Origin: Tateyamaria omphalii
Lineage (GTDB): Bacteria; Pseudomonadota; Alphaproteobacteria; Rhodobacterales; Rhodobacteraceae
Direction: 5' to 3'
DNA length: 39,485 nucleotides
NCBI RefSeq assembly: GCF_014651375.1
Contig: NZ_BMWT01000014.1
Location: 1 to 39,485 of the forward strand
In this document: one piece after another, positions 14,848 through 22,392 of the stretch
Numbering within the stretch: position 1 is the stretch's first letter
How the letters are laid out: every line of letters starts with the position of its first letter
Notes under the pieces: model-generated
Seen by the model: the letters and a program-made list of their open reading frames with translations, nothing else
Told to the model about the DNA's origin: nothing
The model's database searches: none
Position numbers and translations under genes: made by a program

Positions 14848-16476
14848 TTACTTTCTGTCTGGTGCGAGGGGGGCTATGCTCGTAGCTGGGCGTGCAAGCT
14901 GCATCACACCGACGACAACACTGGCTATGAGCAGCAGTGTGAACCCGGTAAATTCTCCAAGCATGGCATAGGTGAACATGAGGAACGCAGGCACGGTTAT
15001 CACCTGTGCGTGCGTCACAACTTGATGCCGCAAAGCCCCCTCAGTGAATAGCTTGATCTGATAAATGCCGACGTAGGCAAAGGACGTGATAATCAGTAGG
15101 AAGATGGCGGAGACAAAGGATGGAAACTCGCGTCCTGCCAGGTATGTCCACGCGTTGCCGTCGACGCCCAAGGCGGACAGAAGATCTAGCTTGAGGAACT
15201 TGAACAGGCTTTCCGTGTCGGAAATGAAGTAGATCGCATCTACCTTGATTGCGATGTTGATAAGCGCGCCACAGATGATGCACCGATAAAACGCGGTAAC
15301 AAGATCGCGCGCTGCAGTGACCGTCGCACTGATGGGCTGGGTATCTGTTGGGTCTGAGAGGTTGGCGTTTAGTATCGTGATGTCGCGTGCGGCGATGTAG
15401 AGCAATAACAGGCCAGAAAAGCAGACCCAATAGACAAATCCGATGAACATGCCGCCATAGAAGGACAGGGGGATGATGATGCTCGTTGGAATGATTGTGA
15501 TTGGGTTTGTCGCCACACGTATCCAGTTCGGTTCGATCCCGGAGTCGGGGCCAGCAAGCAAGGGTAGGTAATACGTCCCGTACCATTGCAGCGCGAACAC
15601 GACGATAACGCACACAAGGATCACCAAAAAGAAAGCAGGCGCGAAGGATGCCACACGATCCTCCCAAGTTTCCGATTTGGGACTTCGCACAAACTGGTGG
15701 CGGCTATCGATCCATGCACTCACGGCACGTGACGTAATGAGAAAATACACCGGAATGAGGATGAGTTTTTCTATTGTCCATGCTGGGGCCTGATACAGAC
15801 CGACTTGTTTTTCTGTTCCGCTGTCGGTCGTGTACGAAACCTCAGCCAGACCGAGTATTATCGCTGACATACCCAGGATAGACCACAACCCCCAAATCAT
15901 AATGATGACAAAGATATAGGTTCCGCCTGTCAGCATGGCATTTATGCGCAATGCCATGCGTGCAGAAAACGGATGTCTTTTCTCTGAAGCCTTGAAAGCG
16001 CTCACCTGATTGTCTGTTTTAGACCTGTCGGCAACTGCGTCTTTATTCGCAAGGCGTATCTTTTTTTGCAGGGTAATCGACTTGTTTAGCGCGACACGCC
16101 AGTTACCCGCTTCCGTTCCATCGTCACATCCAAAAATACGCGCCAGAAGGCCGACGTTCTTCGGTAGTATGCCTTTGTCATTGTCTTGGAACCAGCGCTG
16201 TACGGTGCGCAGTTCAATGCCCTCTTCGTTCCCGCGTAAGGCGCAGATCGCATCTGTCAGGGTTTCAGGGGTCCATGGTCCTGCTGGAAAACCGTCGTCA
16301 TCTACAGGACTGCCAGCGCCTTGCGCCATGAGTTCCGCGAAAAGCTCCTTAAAGGGCTTATCATTTTGCTGCGGTGCAACAAAAAACTTTCCGTTCTTTA
16401 CCAAATCGTTACGCGTCACTGTGTCATTCAATGTCGTCCTTTTTCGTTTTGTATCGTGTGTTCGCAGCTTTTCCAA
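14848..16476 (-). CDS. Polytopic membrane protein with soluble N-terminal domain (542 aa)
   Basis: Residues 1-160 are soluble and include a helix-turn-helix-like stretch (ELRTVQRWFQDNDKGILPKN). Then come about six to eight membrane segments: about 180-205, 240-258, 278-300, 330-365, 400-425, 450-475 and 495-535. The soluble part resembles a DNA-binding or regulatory domain fused to a transporter-like or sensor-like body. No known transporter signature is visible. It is the promoter-proximal gene of the operon with the hydrolase. The RcgA-type putative transporter idea is from memory and unverified; a membrane-bound regulator is the alternative. The 90-bp gap to the divergent gene at 16566 must hold both promoters. 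Confidence 0.75.
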   Translation of the reverse strand: MEKLRTHDTKRKRTTLNDTVTRNDLVKNGKFFVAPQQNDKPFKELFAELMAQGAGSPVDDDGFPAGPWTPETLTDAICALRGNEEGIELRTVQRWFQDNDKGILPKNVGLLARIFGCDDGTEAGNWRVALNKSITLQKKIRLANKDAVADRSKTDNQVSAFKASEKRHPFSARMALRINAMLTGGTYIFVIIMIWGLWSILGMSAIILGLAEVSYTTDSGTEKQVGLYQAPAWTIEKLILIPVYFLITSRAVSAWIDSRHQFVRSPKSETWEDRVASFAPAFFLVILVCVIVVFALQWYGTYYLPLLAGPDSGIEPNWIRVATNPITIIPTSIIIPLSFYGGMFIGFVYWVCFSGLLLLYIAARDITILNANLSDPTDTQPISATVTAARDLVTAFYRCIICGALINIAIKVDAIYFISDTESLFKFLKLDLLSALGVDGNAWTYLAGREFPSFVSAIFLLIITSFAYVGIYQIKLFTEGALRHQVVTHAQVITVPAFLMFTYAMLGEFTGFTLLLIASVVVGVMQLARPATSIAPLAPDRK

Positions 16477-16565
16477 GTTCTAGTGCAGCGTGTGACTGTT
16501 CACAAAAACCGGAGCGTGTCGCCACGCGCGTTGCTCATCCGGGTTTGTCATACGGGGGATGATAA

Positions 16566-16859
16566 ATGACAGACGATACTGAGGTTATACAAAGACCGCG
16601 AAGTCACGGCGCTCTGCCGGTTCGCGTGACTGAAACCGCGCCGTGCGACGACACAGCCGCCTGTGAAAAGTCGATTGGAACGCCCATCGCTCTTTTGGTG
16701 TTGCGACAGTCCGGATCGGCGCGCGAAGTAGGGTATGTCGTGCGGTGGAATACAGGACTTGAAGAACCGGTTTGGTGCGAAAGGTTGAGTTGGTGGCAGA
16801 AACGGGCTGCCAGCCAAACAGATTTGCCAGATGGATTGGCTTTTCAGCGCGCTTCATAG
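16566..16859 (+). CDS. Protein with GYVVRWNTG motif (97 aa), paralogue of 7912-8118
   Basis: The C-terminal 65 residues (IGTPIALLVLRQSGSAREVG, YVVRWNTGLEEPVWCERL, QKRAASQTDLPDGLAFQRAS) align with the 68-aa protein at 7912-8118 along its whole length. The N-terminal 35 residues are unique and probably unstructured. It is transcribed divergently from the 542-aa membrane protein gene and ends at a strong terminator (16881-16911), so it is a single-gene unit. Function unknown. Confidence 0.75.
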   Translation: MTDDTEVIQRPRSHGALPVRVTETAPCDDTAACEKSIGTPIALLVLRQSGSAREVGYVVRWNTGLEEPVWCERLSWWQKRAASQTDLPDGLAFQRAS

Positions 16860-16880
16860 AATCGTATCGAGTAGAAGATC

Positions 16881-16911
16881 AAAGCGCGGCTCTGTGAGCC
16901 GCGCTTTTTTT
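16881..16911 (+). terminator. Rho-independent terminator
   Basis: An 11-bp stem AAAGCGCGGCT/AGCCGCGCTTT with a CTGTG loop is followed by a T-run to 16911. It closes the single-gene unit 16566-16859. Confidence 0.92.
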
Positions 16912-16925
16912 GAGCAGGGTTATTC

Positions 16926-17201
16926 GTGTCCGAAAACAGAATAGAAGATATCATTTCCATCTGCATAATGTCGCTGGCTTTTGCCGTCTTGTGTTTGATG
17001 GCCGCAACACAAACCAGCCCATTATCATGGATTGCTGTGGCCGGGGCGGCGATGTGTTTGGTGAACATTGCGGTGAGTGTTTCGTCTCTCCGAGCCATTC
17101 ACAAAGTCCCCCAGAAAAAAGGCCCCGCCGAAGCGGGGCCAGGTAGTATTTCCTCACCACAAGGAAAAATCGCGCCAGATAGCGACGGGGATAGGGGTTA
17201 A
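16926..17201 (+). CDS. Small membrane protein (91 aa)
   Basis: GTG start at 16926 with AGCAGGG about 8 nt upstream. Two membrane segments (about residues 9-27 and 33-52, ISICIMSLAFAVLCLMAA and LSWIAVAGAAMCLVNIAVSV) are followed by a polar Pro/Gly/Ser tail. The tail coding region also contains the GC-rich hairpin 17121-17140, which on the opposite strand is a good terminator for the 17260-18114 gene, so the last 25 residues may be incidental. No family recognised. Confidence 0.5.
   Translation: MSENRIEDIISICIMSLAFAVLCLMAATQTSPLSWIAVAGAAMCLVNIAVSVSSLRAIHKVPQKKGPAEAGPGSISSPQGKIAPDSDGDRG
17113..17140 (-). terminator. Rho-independent terminator for the PAPS-reductase-like gene
   Basis: On the minus strand GGCCCCGC-TTCG-GCGGGGCC is followed by six T residues. 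It lies 120 bp after the stop codon of the 17260-18114 gene and overlaps the end of the opposite-strand 91-aa gene. Confidence 0.85.
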
Positions 17202-17259
17202 CACATTCCCTTATCGCGGGAACGCCGCCACATTGCCATTAGTCATTCAGACATTGTGA

Positions 17260-18114
17260 TCACGTTCCACAAACTCCGTCGCATTCGTCCAAAAAGTCGA
17301 TCTGTTGCCCGGTTGTGCGAGCGTCGAAGTCAACGGCTTCGAGCGGTTGACAAGATCGGTGCATATACTCGTGACTCCGCATCCCTCGTGATTTGCCGTG
17401 CCGTCGCAGCGCGCGGTCAACCTCTACCGCATCATGGAAGGATGCCGGATCATCGCGGCGCATGTCGCGCCAAAAACGGTCGTTGTGGAACGGGCACCCG
17501 ATGCAAGACGATTTGGGTGGGGCAGGGTAGCCGTGTTTTTCGAGCCATGCGAGACAATCGCCTCGGGACATACGCGCCTCGATGAGCGGCCAGCGGTGCG
17601 CCATCCAGCTTTCGCGCGCATCTTTCATGCGCTGCATCTCATCCGTGCTGATCCCAATCCACTGTTCTACACGGTAGCGGGATGCGTGCGCGCCCTTTGG
17701 TACGCCCAGCAAACGGCGGATTTCCTTACGGATCGGCACGATCTTGGCTTCGTTGGTGCACTGGCGGCGTCCCATGCCGCCTGCATCAAGAAAGAACGGG
17801 ACACTGATGTAACGTCCATCGGCCTGCGCCGCGCGGTCCACGACTTGATCTCGAAGGTTCAGGTCTGAGACGCGGTGCACGGGGAAGGGCAACACGTTGC
17901 CCGACATCAGCCAATCGACATGTTCATAGACGGCTTTTGGTTCCCAATGCGTGTCTGCGAAGATTGCCACGTCTGGCATAGGTCCGATTTCGCCGTGCGC
18001 GGCCATCAGGGCCAGGGTGGTGCTTTGAACACCCGCACCCAAGGACAAGACGCGCAGGTCTGCACCTGTGACGGGTTCGCTGACACCGGGCCATGTTGGA
18101 TGTTGGAAAGTCAT
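17260..18114 (-). CDS. PAPS-reductase-like (adenine nucleotide alpha hydrolase) protein, 284 aa
   Basis: PP-loop type ATP-binding site near the N-terminus (LRVLSLGAGVQSTTLALMAA) and IFADTHWEP, followed by a cysteine pattern RRQCTNEAKI and SSCIGCPFHND that could hold a metal or iron-sulfur cluster. Stand-alone proteins of this type occur on phages and plasmids and are usually called phosphoadenosine phosphosulfate reductase-like; the true reaction is unknown. Sulfur transfer to nucleic acid or nucleotide activation are possibilities. The ATG at 18114 is chosen because GGAG lies 6 nt upstream; two further ATG codons occur just before it. It lies downstream of the ParB-domain gene and has its own terminator at 17113-17140. 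Confidence 0.8.
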   Translation of the reverse strand: MTFQHPTWPGVSEPVTGADLRVLSLGAGVQSTTLALMAAHGEIGPMPDVAIFADTHWEPKAVYEHVDWLMSGNVLPFPVHRVSDLNLRDQVVDRAAQADGRYISVPFFLDAGGMGRRQCTNEAKIVPIRKEIRRLLGVPKGAHASRYRVEQWIGISTDEMQRMKDARESWMAHRWPLIEARMSRGDCLAWLEKHGYPAPPKSSCIGCPFHNDRFWRDMRRDDPASFHDAVEVDRALRRHGKSRGMRSHEYMHRSCQPLEAVDFDARTTGQQIDFLDECDGVCGT

Positions 18115-18166
18115 TGTCATCTCCATCCGTGGAGGGGGCAGGGCGCTTTCGCGCCCTGCACACCTG

Positions 18167-20014
18167 TCACTCCATGCCTTCCGGCAACCATGCGTCGATC
18201 CGCGCGGCCTGCGCTTCGGTCACGCCTTGGGCCGCCCGGTATTCAGCATCACCAAACAGCGTTTCCAGCTTCTCGGCCTTCTCGCTCTTTTTCAGCTTGG
18301 CAAAGGTCGTGACTGTCGGGTGATCCTCGGCCAGTTCCAACAGATCACGCCAGAGTGTGACCATGTAGGGACCACCCACACGGCTGAAAAAATTGGCCGC
18401 TGTCGGTGTCCAAATCTCACGCGTGCTCGGCTGGATTACCTTGTCGATCATCTTGCGCAAGGTCGCATCGCCGCCTTTGAATTGCGCTGCCAGAAACCGC
18501 ACCAACTCGCCGCGCACATGATCCTGACCCTTTTTTCGAAACGCACGGAACGATGCGCCAAAGTCCTTTGTCTGGTGCATGTTGCGTGCCGGATTTTCCG
18601 TCAGACGTTCGTCCAATGCGTAGCCATCGGCTTCTGTCGTGGGCCAGTTCGGAACGTCTGTTAGGGTGATCCCAAAGGGGTTCTGCCAGTTCAAATTATG
18701 GCTCAATTGGTAGGCCAAAAGGTCAATCAACAGGTCTGGGTCGCGCAGGACTGCGTGCTGGCGCGCCCCTTGTGAGATACGGGATAGGTCGTCGCGCAAG
18801 GCGTTAGCGATTGGCGATTTGGGCGCATCGCTGCTGCCTCCGTGCATCGACTTTTGCAACACACCAGCCTCAATCGCTGCCGCCTTGTCCTCGGGCCGGA
18901 TCATGGCACCACTGAGTTGCGGCTTCCCTTGATTGTCGATGTAGAAAAAGCGGCCCGCATGGGCGCGCTGTTCTGCTGTAAAGTCGCCGTCTAGGATCGC
19001 TTGCAGGGCTTCAAGTTCGGCCTCACCTGCCGCGTCAATGACTTCACCCTCGGCCAGTTCCGCCAGTTCGTCATAGCGTGCGGCCTGTTCTTCGGACAAC
19101 GCGCCCTCGACCGGGTACACCGTGCCATATTTGTTGTATCCCGCGTCCCATGAATAGAAATGGGGTTCCGGGTGCAGTTCGATCCATTTCCAGCCTTCGG
19201 CCTGCAACGCTTCAACAGCCTCGGCGCAGTGTTCCGCGAATAGAGCATCCAAAAGGCCGACATCATCAAAGAAGACCTTTTCCGCAAACAAGTCTGTGGT
19301 CTTGCGGCCTCCTGCCTCGATGTAAGCGGCTTCCGTGACATAGATTGCGCGGCGGTCCGTGTCTGACACCGCGTCTGGTTTCAGCATTTGTTTGATCTGA
19401 TATTCGCTCAGGTTGCGGGTTTTGGTCCGTTCCAACACGTCTAAGGTCAGGTTTTCATCTGTACTGACGGTGAACGCGGCGGCTGTTGAAAGACTGATGT
19501 CATTGGCCTGCAAGGCGTCCAACACTGCCTCGGGCAGTTTCGCCAAGGCGAGACGGCGGTAGACATGTTTTTCACTCACGGCAAAGGCGCGGGCAATGGA
19601 CGCGGGTGTGCCGCCCTTTGCTTCCATCATTCCATAGGCGCGGATTTCTTCTGCCGGATGTAGATCGCGACGGGCGACATTTTCCATGCTGGCCCATGCC
19701 TCGGCTGTTTCGATATCGGGTGCCAACATGACCATTGGGCTTGCCAGTTCGGGCCGTGTGGTCGCCAGATTTGGATGTTTTTCGGCCAGATAATGCAGGG
19801 CGCGCAAGCGGCGTCCCCCGGCCACAATCTCGGCTGTGCCATCGCCATGGTCATAGCCTGCAATGGATTGGATCAGGCCAGCATCCCAGATGCTTTGCGC
19901 CAGTTCGATCACGTCTGCATCTGGTACAACTTGGCGGGGGTTAAGGGGTGACAGAGTGAGGTTTGCGAGTGGAAACCGGGCCTCTGTGGCAATGATATCT
20001 GTGTGCTTTGTCAT
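18167..20014 (-). CDS. ParB/Spo0J-domain protein, YubM-like (615 aa)
   Basis: The N-terminal domain is ParB-like: LSPLNPRQVV, IELAQSIWDAGLIQSI and EIVAGGRRLRALHYL, then ENVARRDLHPAEEIRAYGMM. A KorB-type helix-turn-helix follows (ASIARAFAVSEKHVYRRLAL). The remaining 400 residues are a large acidic and then mixed extension. Such long ParB-domain proteins (about 600-650 aa) without a ParA partner are a hallmark of plasmid leading regions, as in F (YubM). They are distinct from true centromere-binding ParB; here the ParA-like gene has its own small partner. Start ATG at 20014 with AAGGA 8 nt upstream. CTP-dependent DNA loading or nuclease activity is family-level speculation. Confidence 0.87.
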   Translation of the reverse strand: MTKHTDIIATEARFPLANLTLSPLNPRQVVPDADVIELAQSIWDAGLIQSIAGYDHGDGTAEIVAGGRRLRALHYLAEKHPNLATTRPELASPMVMLAPDIETAEAWASMENVARRDLHPAEEIRAYGMMEAKGGTPASIARAFAVSEKHVYRRLALAKLPEAVLDALQANDISLSTAAAFTVSTDENLTLDVLERTKTRNLSEYQIKQMLKPDAVSDTDRRAIYVTEAAYIEAGGRKTTDLFAEKVFFDDVGLLDALFAEHCAEAVEALQAEGWKWIELHPEPHFYSWDAGYNKYGTVYPVEGALSEEQAARYDELAELAEGEVIDAAGEAELEALQAILDGDFTAEQRAHAGRFFYIDNQGKPQLSGAMIRPEDKAAAIEAGVLQKSMHGGSSDAPKSPIANALRDDLSRISQGARQHAVLRDPDLLIDLLAYQLSHNLNWQNPFGITLTDVPNWPTTEADGYALDERLTENPARNMHQTKDFGASFRAFRKKGQDHVRGELVRFLAAQFKGGDATLRKMIDKVIQPSTREIWTPTAANFFSRVGGPYMVTLWRDLLELAEDHPTVTTFAKLKKSEKAEKLETLFGDAEYRAAQGVTEAQAARIDAWLPEGME

Positions 20015-20088
20015 TGGGACATTCCTTGATGTGTGGTGTGGATTTTGGTATTGGTATCCCACCCCGTTTCCGGGGTGAGACGTGCCGC

Positions 20089-20199
20089 TTACGCGGTGTG
20101 TTGGTTTAGAAAGGCGAGGCCGATCTTGGCGGAGAGACCTCCCTTTCTCACAAGCTCAACAGCTTCTTTCTTGCGCTGCTCAATGAGTTCTTTAGGCAT
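20089..20199 (-). CDS. Very small protein (36 aa) with ideal ribosome site
   Basis: The reading frame starts ATG at 20199 behind a near-perfect AAAGGAGGTGATGAA ribosome site and ends at TAA 20091-20089. The product MPKELIEQRKKEAVELVRKG continues to GLAFLNQHTA and is mostly one amphipathic helix. It sits between the DUF3768 and ParB-domain genes on the same strand, in what would otherwise be a long leader. A hairpin ACCCCG/CGGGGT (20061-20076) follows before the ParB-domain gene. It may be a genuine microprotein or a leader peptide controlling the ParB-domain gene. Confidence 0.6.
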   Translation of the reverse strand: MPKELIEQRKKEAVELVRKGGLSAKIGLAFLNQHTA

Positions 20200-20260
20200 T
20201 TCATCACCTCCTTTCGGGCGCGGGTTGCGCCATTGACCGCCCCTTGCGGGACGCCCAATC

Positions 20261-20644
20261 TCAATATTCGTTTGGAAGCATTGCGGTGATGACGCGCACG
20301 GTTTGTGCGGGGTCTGTTGGGTCTTCGGACCCGCCCCTTAGTTCACGGTCGTAGTAGTCAATTTTGACGAACACTTTTGTGCCTTCGACTTCGGTCGAAA
20401 AAAAATCCCGTTGCTTGTAGGGGTCATTGTCTTCGGTGAAGCCATCAAAACTGGCGATGGCGGTTGCCAATTGGGCTATTTTGCCCGTTTGCAAGAGTTT
20501 TGCATTGACACCCGGTGTCCAAACAAACTGGAAACGGATGCCTTTCTCTTTGGCTTCCCGGTTTGCCTGAGAGTCTGCGAGTGCAGTTCGTACTAGATCG
20601 TTTTGACCTGCAATGACTTGGGTCTTGTCCATAACTTCTGCCAT
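20261..20644 (-). CDS. DUF3768 family protein (127 aa)
   Basis: The DUF3768 pattern is clear in the second half: FDGFTEDNDPYKQRDFFSTE followed by VFVKIDYYDRELRGGSEDP and RVITAMLPNEY. The N-terminal half is helical. Family function is unknown; it is frequent on alphaproteobacterial plasmids. The ATG at 20644 follows AAGGAGG by 6 nt. The long upstream frame is the hairpin leader (copy 2) and is not coding. It is probably the first gene of a minus-strand unit running through the 36-aa gene into the ParB-domain gene. Confidence 0.85.
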   Translation of the reverse strand: MAEVMDKTQVIAGQNDLVRTALADSQANREAKEKGIRFQFVWTPGVNAKLLQTGKIAQLATAIASFDGFTEDNDPYKQRDFFSTEVEGTKVFVKIDYYDRELRGGSEDPTDPAQTVRVITAMLPNEY

Positions 20645-20689
20645 TTCTGGCCTCCTTGTGGTGATGCGGTCGGGTCTTGTTGACCTCTT

Positions 20690-20990
20690 TCCGCCAATGG
20701 GCTGCGCCTCCCCTCTTTTCTCTGGAAAACGCATGTTTTCCGGAGGACAGAGTGGGTGGGCGAAGCCCGACCCACGGGCCTGAACTGGACTGTCAACGCG
20801 CACCCTCTGGGGAGGGTTTGCCGCGAAAATCGGCTCCGATTTGTCGCGCGAGGAGGCCCAGAGGGCCGGGGAAATCGGCGACTATTTTCGGGGATGCGCA
20901 ACTGTTGACCGGCCAGGGCAGGTCTGTTGGGCGGATCTGGATTGAAAAAGGTGTCAGCGTCCCTAGAGCGAAGCGGAGGGGTCGCTGTCC
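20690..20990 (-). repeat. Hairpin-rich leader module, copy 2 (minus orientation)
   Basis: Inverted homologue of 7336-7650, in front of the DUF3768 gene. On the plus strand: stem CAGCG-T-CCCT/AGGG-GT-CGCTG (20955-20964 with 20977-20987); a 19-position stem (20824-20842 with 20872-20890; 16 paired) around a 29-nt loop; ACCCTC/GAGGGT (20802-20807 with 20812-20817); TTGACA on the minus strand (20796-20791); GTGGG..CCCAC; and GGAAAAC/GTTTTCC (20723-20740). The loops and flanks match copy 1, while the stem sequences differ and still pair. Confidence 0.8.
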
Positions 20991-21064
20991 TTCTTTTCTT
21001 AGTCCCGCGATCGCGCGGGAGTGCGATGGATGCAAGGCACAGCCGCGCAGGCCGTAGGCCGAAG

Positions 21065-21261
21065 GCCCCAAGGATCGTGACCCAACGGGCAGATCGCCGT
21101 GGCCGCAGACGGACATGATACAAAGGATGAGGGCTGGCTCGGATGAGACAGTGCCAGGACTATTGGATCAGTTCGTGCGTGGGTGCGGTGTTCTGGGTGC
21201 AAGCCGGTTTCGCCGGCTGAAACCTAGAGCCTGGTGCGCCGCCGTTGGGCGGGGCAGGGGC
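21065..21261 (-). repeat. Direct repeat R1, copy 2 (about 195 bp)
   Basis: The counterpart of 13681-13879 in the same orientation, with conserved hairpins GCCGG/CCGGC and a second stem GC(G)CCGCC/GGCGG(G)GC whose bases differ from copy 1 in a paired way. It lies between the 3' end of the 155-aa membrane protein gene and the DUF3768 leader. Between the two elements (20991-21064) there is a further stem TCCCGCG/CGCGGGA around 21003-21021. Confidence 0.8.
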
Positions 21262-21728
21262 TATTTATCGTCGGACGGGCGTACCGCTATGCAACTGACC
21301 TTAGTTTTAATTTCATCGGTTGGATTATTGAATGCTGTAAAATCAACGTGCCACGGGCCATCGTTAGCAGGCGGTATCAGCTCTGCGGAAAGCCTTGTAT
21401 TGGTCCCGGTGGCCTCGATGGATATTCCGACGAAGAAACAGATATCGTTGGGGCCCGAGCCAGAGATAGATTTATCATCTGCTTGTTCCTCACCGTCTTT
21501 ACCTGCGAGGCTGAGAAAAGGTTGGTCTTTGACAGTGACGACGGGGGCTTGTGTACATTCGCCCTTGTCTGGAAAAAAGTTCGTTCCGCACATTAGAGAC
21601 CCCCTAAAGAGCAGCTGATATGTGATTGCAAAAGTAGCTATCAAAAGAGCAGCACTCAAAAACCATAGAGGTAACTGAGGCAATAATCCTGCAGTTTTGG
21701 GTGATAACTCAGGTGGGGTGCCCGACAT
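21261..21728 (-). CDS. Hypothetical membrane-anchored protein (155 aa)
   Basis: One membrane segment at about residues 20-42 (LPLWFLSAALLIATFAITYQ) after a short polar N-terminus, then an extracytoplasmic domain of about 110 residues with three or four cysteines (MCGTNF, GECTQ, DICFF, SCIAV) that could form disulfides. The end of the gene runs into repeat R1. No family recognised. A surface or periplasmic role, for example in entry exclusion, is possible but unsupported. Confidence 0.6.
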   Translation of the reverse strand: MSGTPPELSPKTAGLLPQLPLWFLSAALLIATFAITYQLLFRGSLMCGTNFFPDKGECTQAPVVTVKDQPFLSLAGKDGEEQADDKSISGSGPNDICFFVGISIEATGTNTRLSAELIPPANDGPWHVDFTAFNNPTDEIKTKVSCIAVRPSDDK

Positions 21729-21891
21729 AAAAAAATTTCCTGCGCTACGATTTTGCGTGTGCCGTACTCAACGCGAGCTTGTCATTCGTGCTTCGTAGCT
21801 GACAAGGCACAATTTGTTTAATAGCGTTGTCATGGTTTAAACAGGGTACATGTATAACGATGGTTGCTGCTGGAAAATCTGGGGTCGGAAC

Positions 21892-22368
21892 ATGCTGAAA
21901 TTCAAACATCCTCTTTCTGACTATACTCTGCTAGGTTTGATTGGCTTGCTTGCTGCATTTGCCGTCCCTGGGCTACTACGTGGTGATCTTGGCTCTCAGG
22001 GCGTATTGATTTCGGTCTCGGCTGCGACGTTCATCGCGAGCCTCACGGGGCTGGTCATTTTCTACATGCGGTTCTGGGCCTATTTTCTTGGCGGTTGGTT
22101 CTTGCTGCTGCTGGCGAGCGATGAACTGCCACGCAGCCCGTCGTCGTTCCCAAGTGCGCTCGATCAGATCGTGTCGGGCATGTCCCATGCCTCGGTGATC
22201 ACATTTGGCGGATACATGGTGCTGTATTCGATCGGGCGACAATTTGAGCCAGCCTGGGTCACGGAAAATCTTGTCCCCAAGGTTGCGGGCCCACATCCGT
22301 CAGCGACGGACTGGACAAGGTTTGGGGCATTGTTTGGACTGTCATTTGCAGCATTAACGCTCCTATGA
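21892..22368 (+). CDS. Polytopic membrane protein (158 aa)
   Basis: Starts MLKFKHPLSDYTLLGLIGLL and has four membrane segments, about residues 10-27, 36-58, 60-75 and 140-157, with a polar loop of about 60 residues in between. The ATG at 21892 is preceded by GGGGTCGGA; an upstream ATG at 21850 would add 14 residues. It lies divergent from the 155-aa membrane protein gene and ends convergently with the winged-helix gene, 24 bp apart. Function unknown. Confidence 0.6.
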   Translation: MLKFKHPLSDYTLLGLIGLLAAFAVPGLLRGDLGSQGVLISVSAATFIASLTGLVIFYMRFWAYFLGGWFLLLLASDELPRSPSSFPSALDQIVSGMSHASVITFGGYMVLYSIGRQFEPAWVTENLVPKVAGPHPSATDWTRFGALFGLSFAALTLL

Positions 22369-22392
22369 CGCAGTTTTTGATGCACTAACCTA

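Noticed and set aside
20261..20644. Single-stranded DNA-binding protein (expected in a leading region)
   Set aside because: The sequence fits DUF3768 and lacks the OB-fold pattern and acidic C-terminal tip of SSB.
20645..21123. Protein-coding frames through the DUF3768 leader and R1 repeat
   Set aside because: The frames arise from GC-rich hairpin sequence repeated elsewhere. Differences between the copies preserve stems, not codons.
7383..21261. Composite transposon bounded by the inverted leader copies
   Set aside because: No transposase, no terminal inverted repeats of insertion-sequence type and no target duplication; each copy is oriented toward its own downstream gene, which fits a leader function better.
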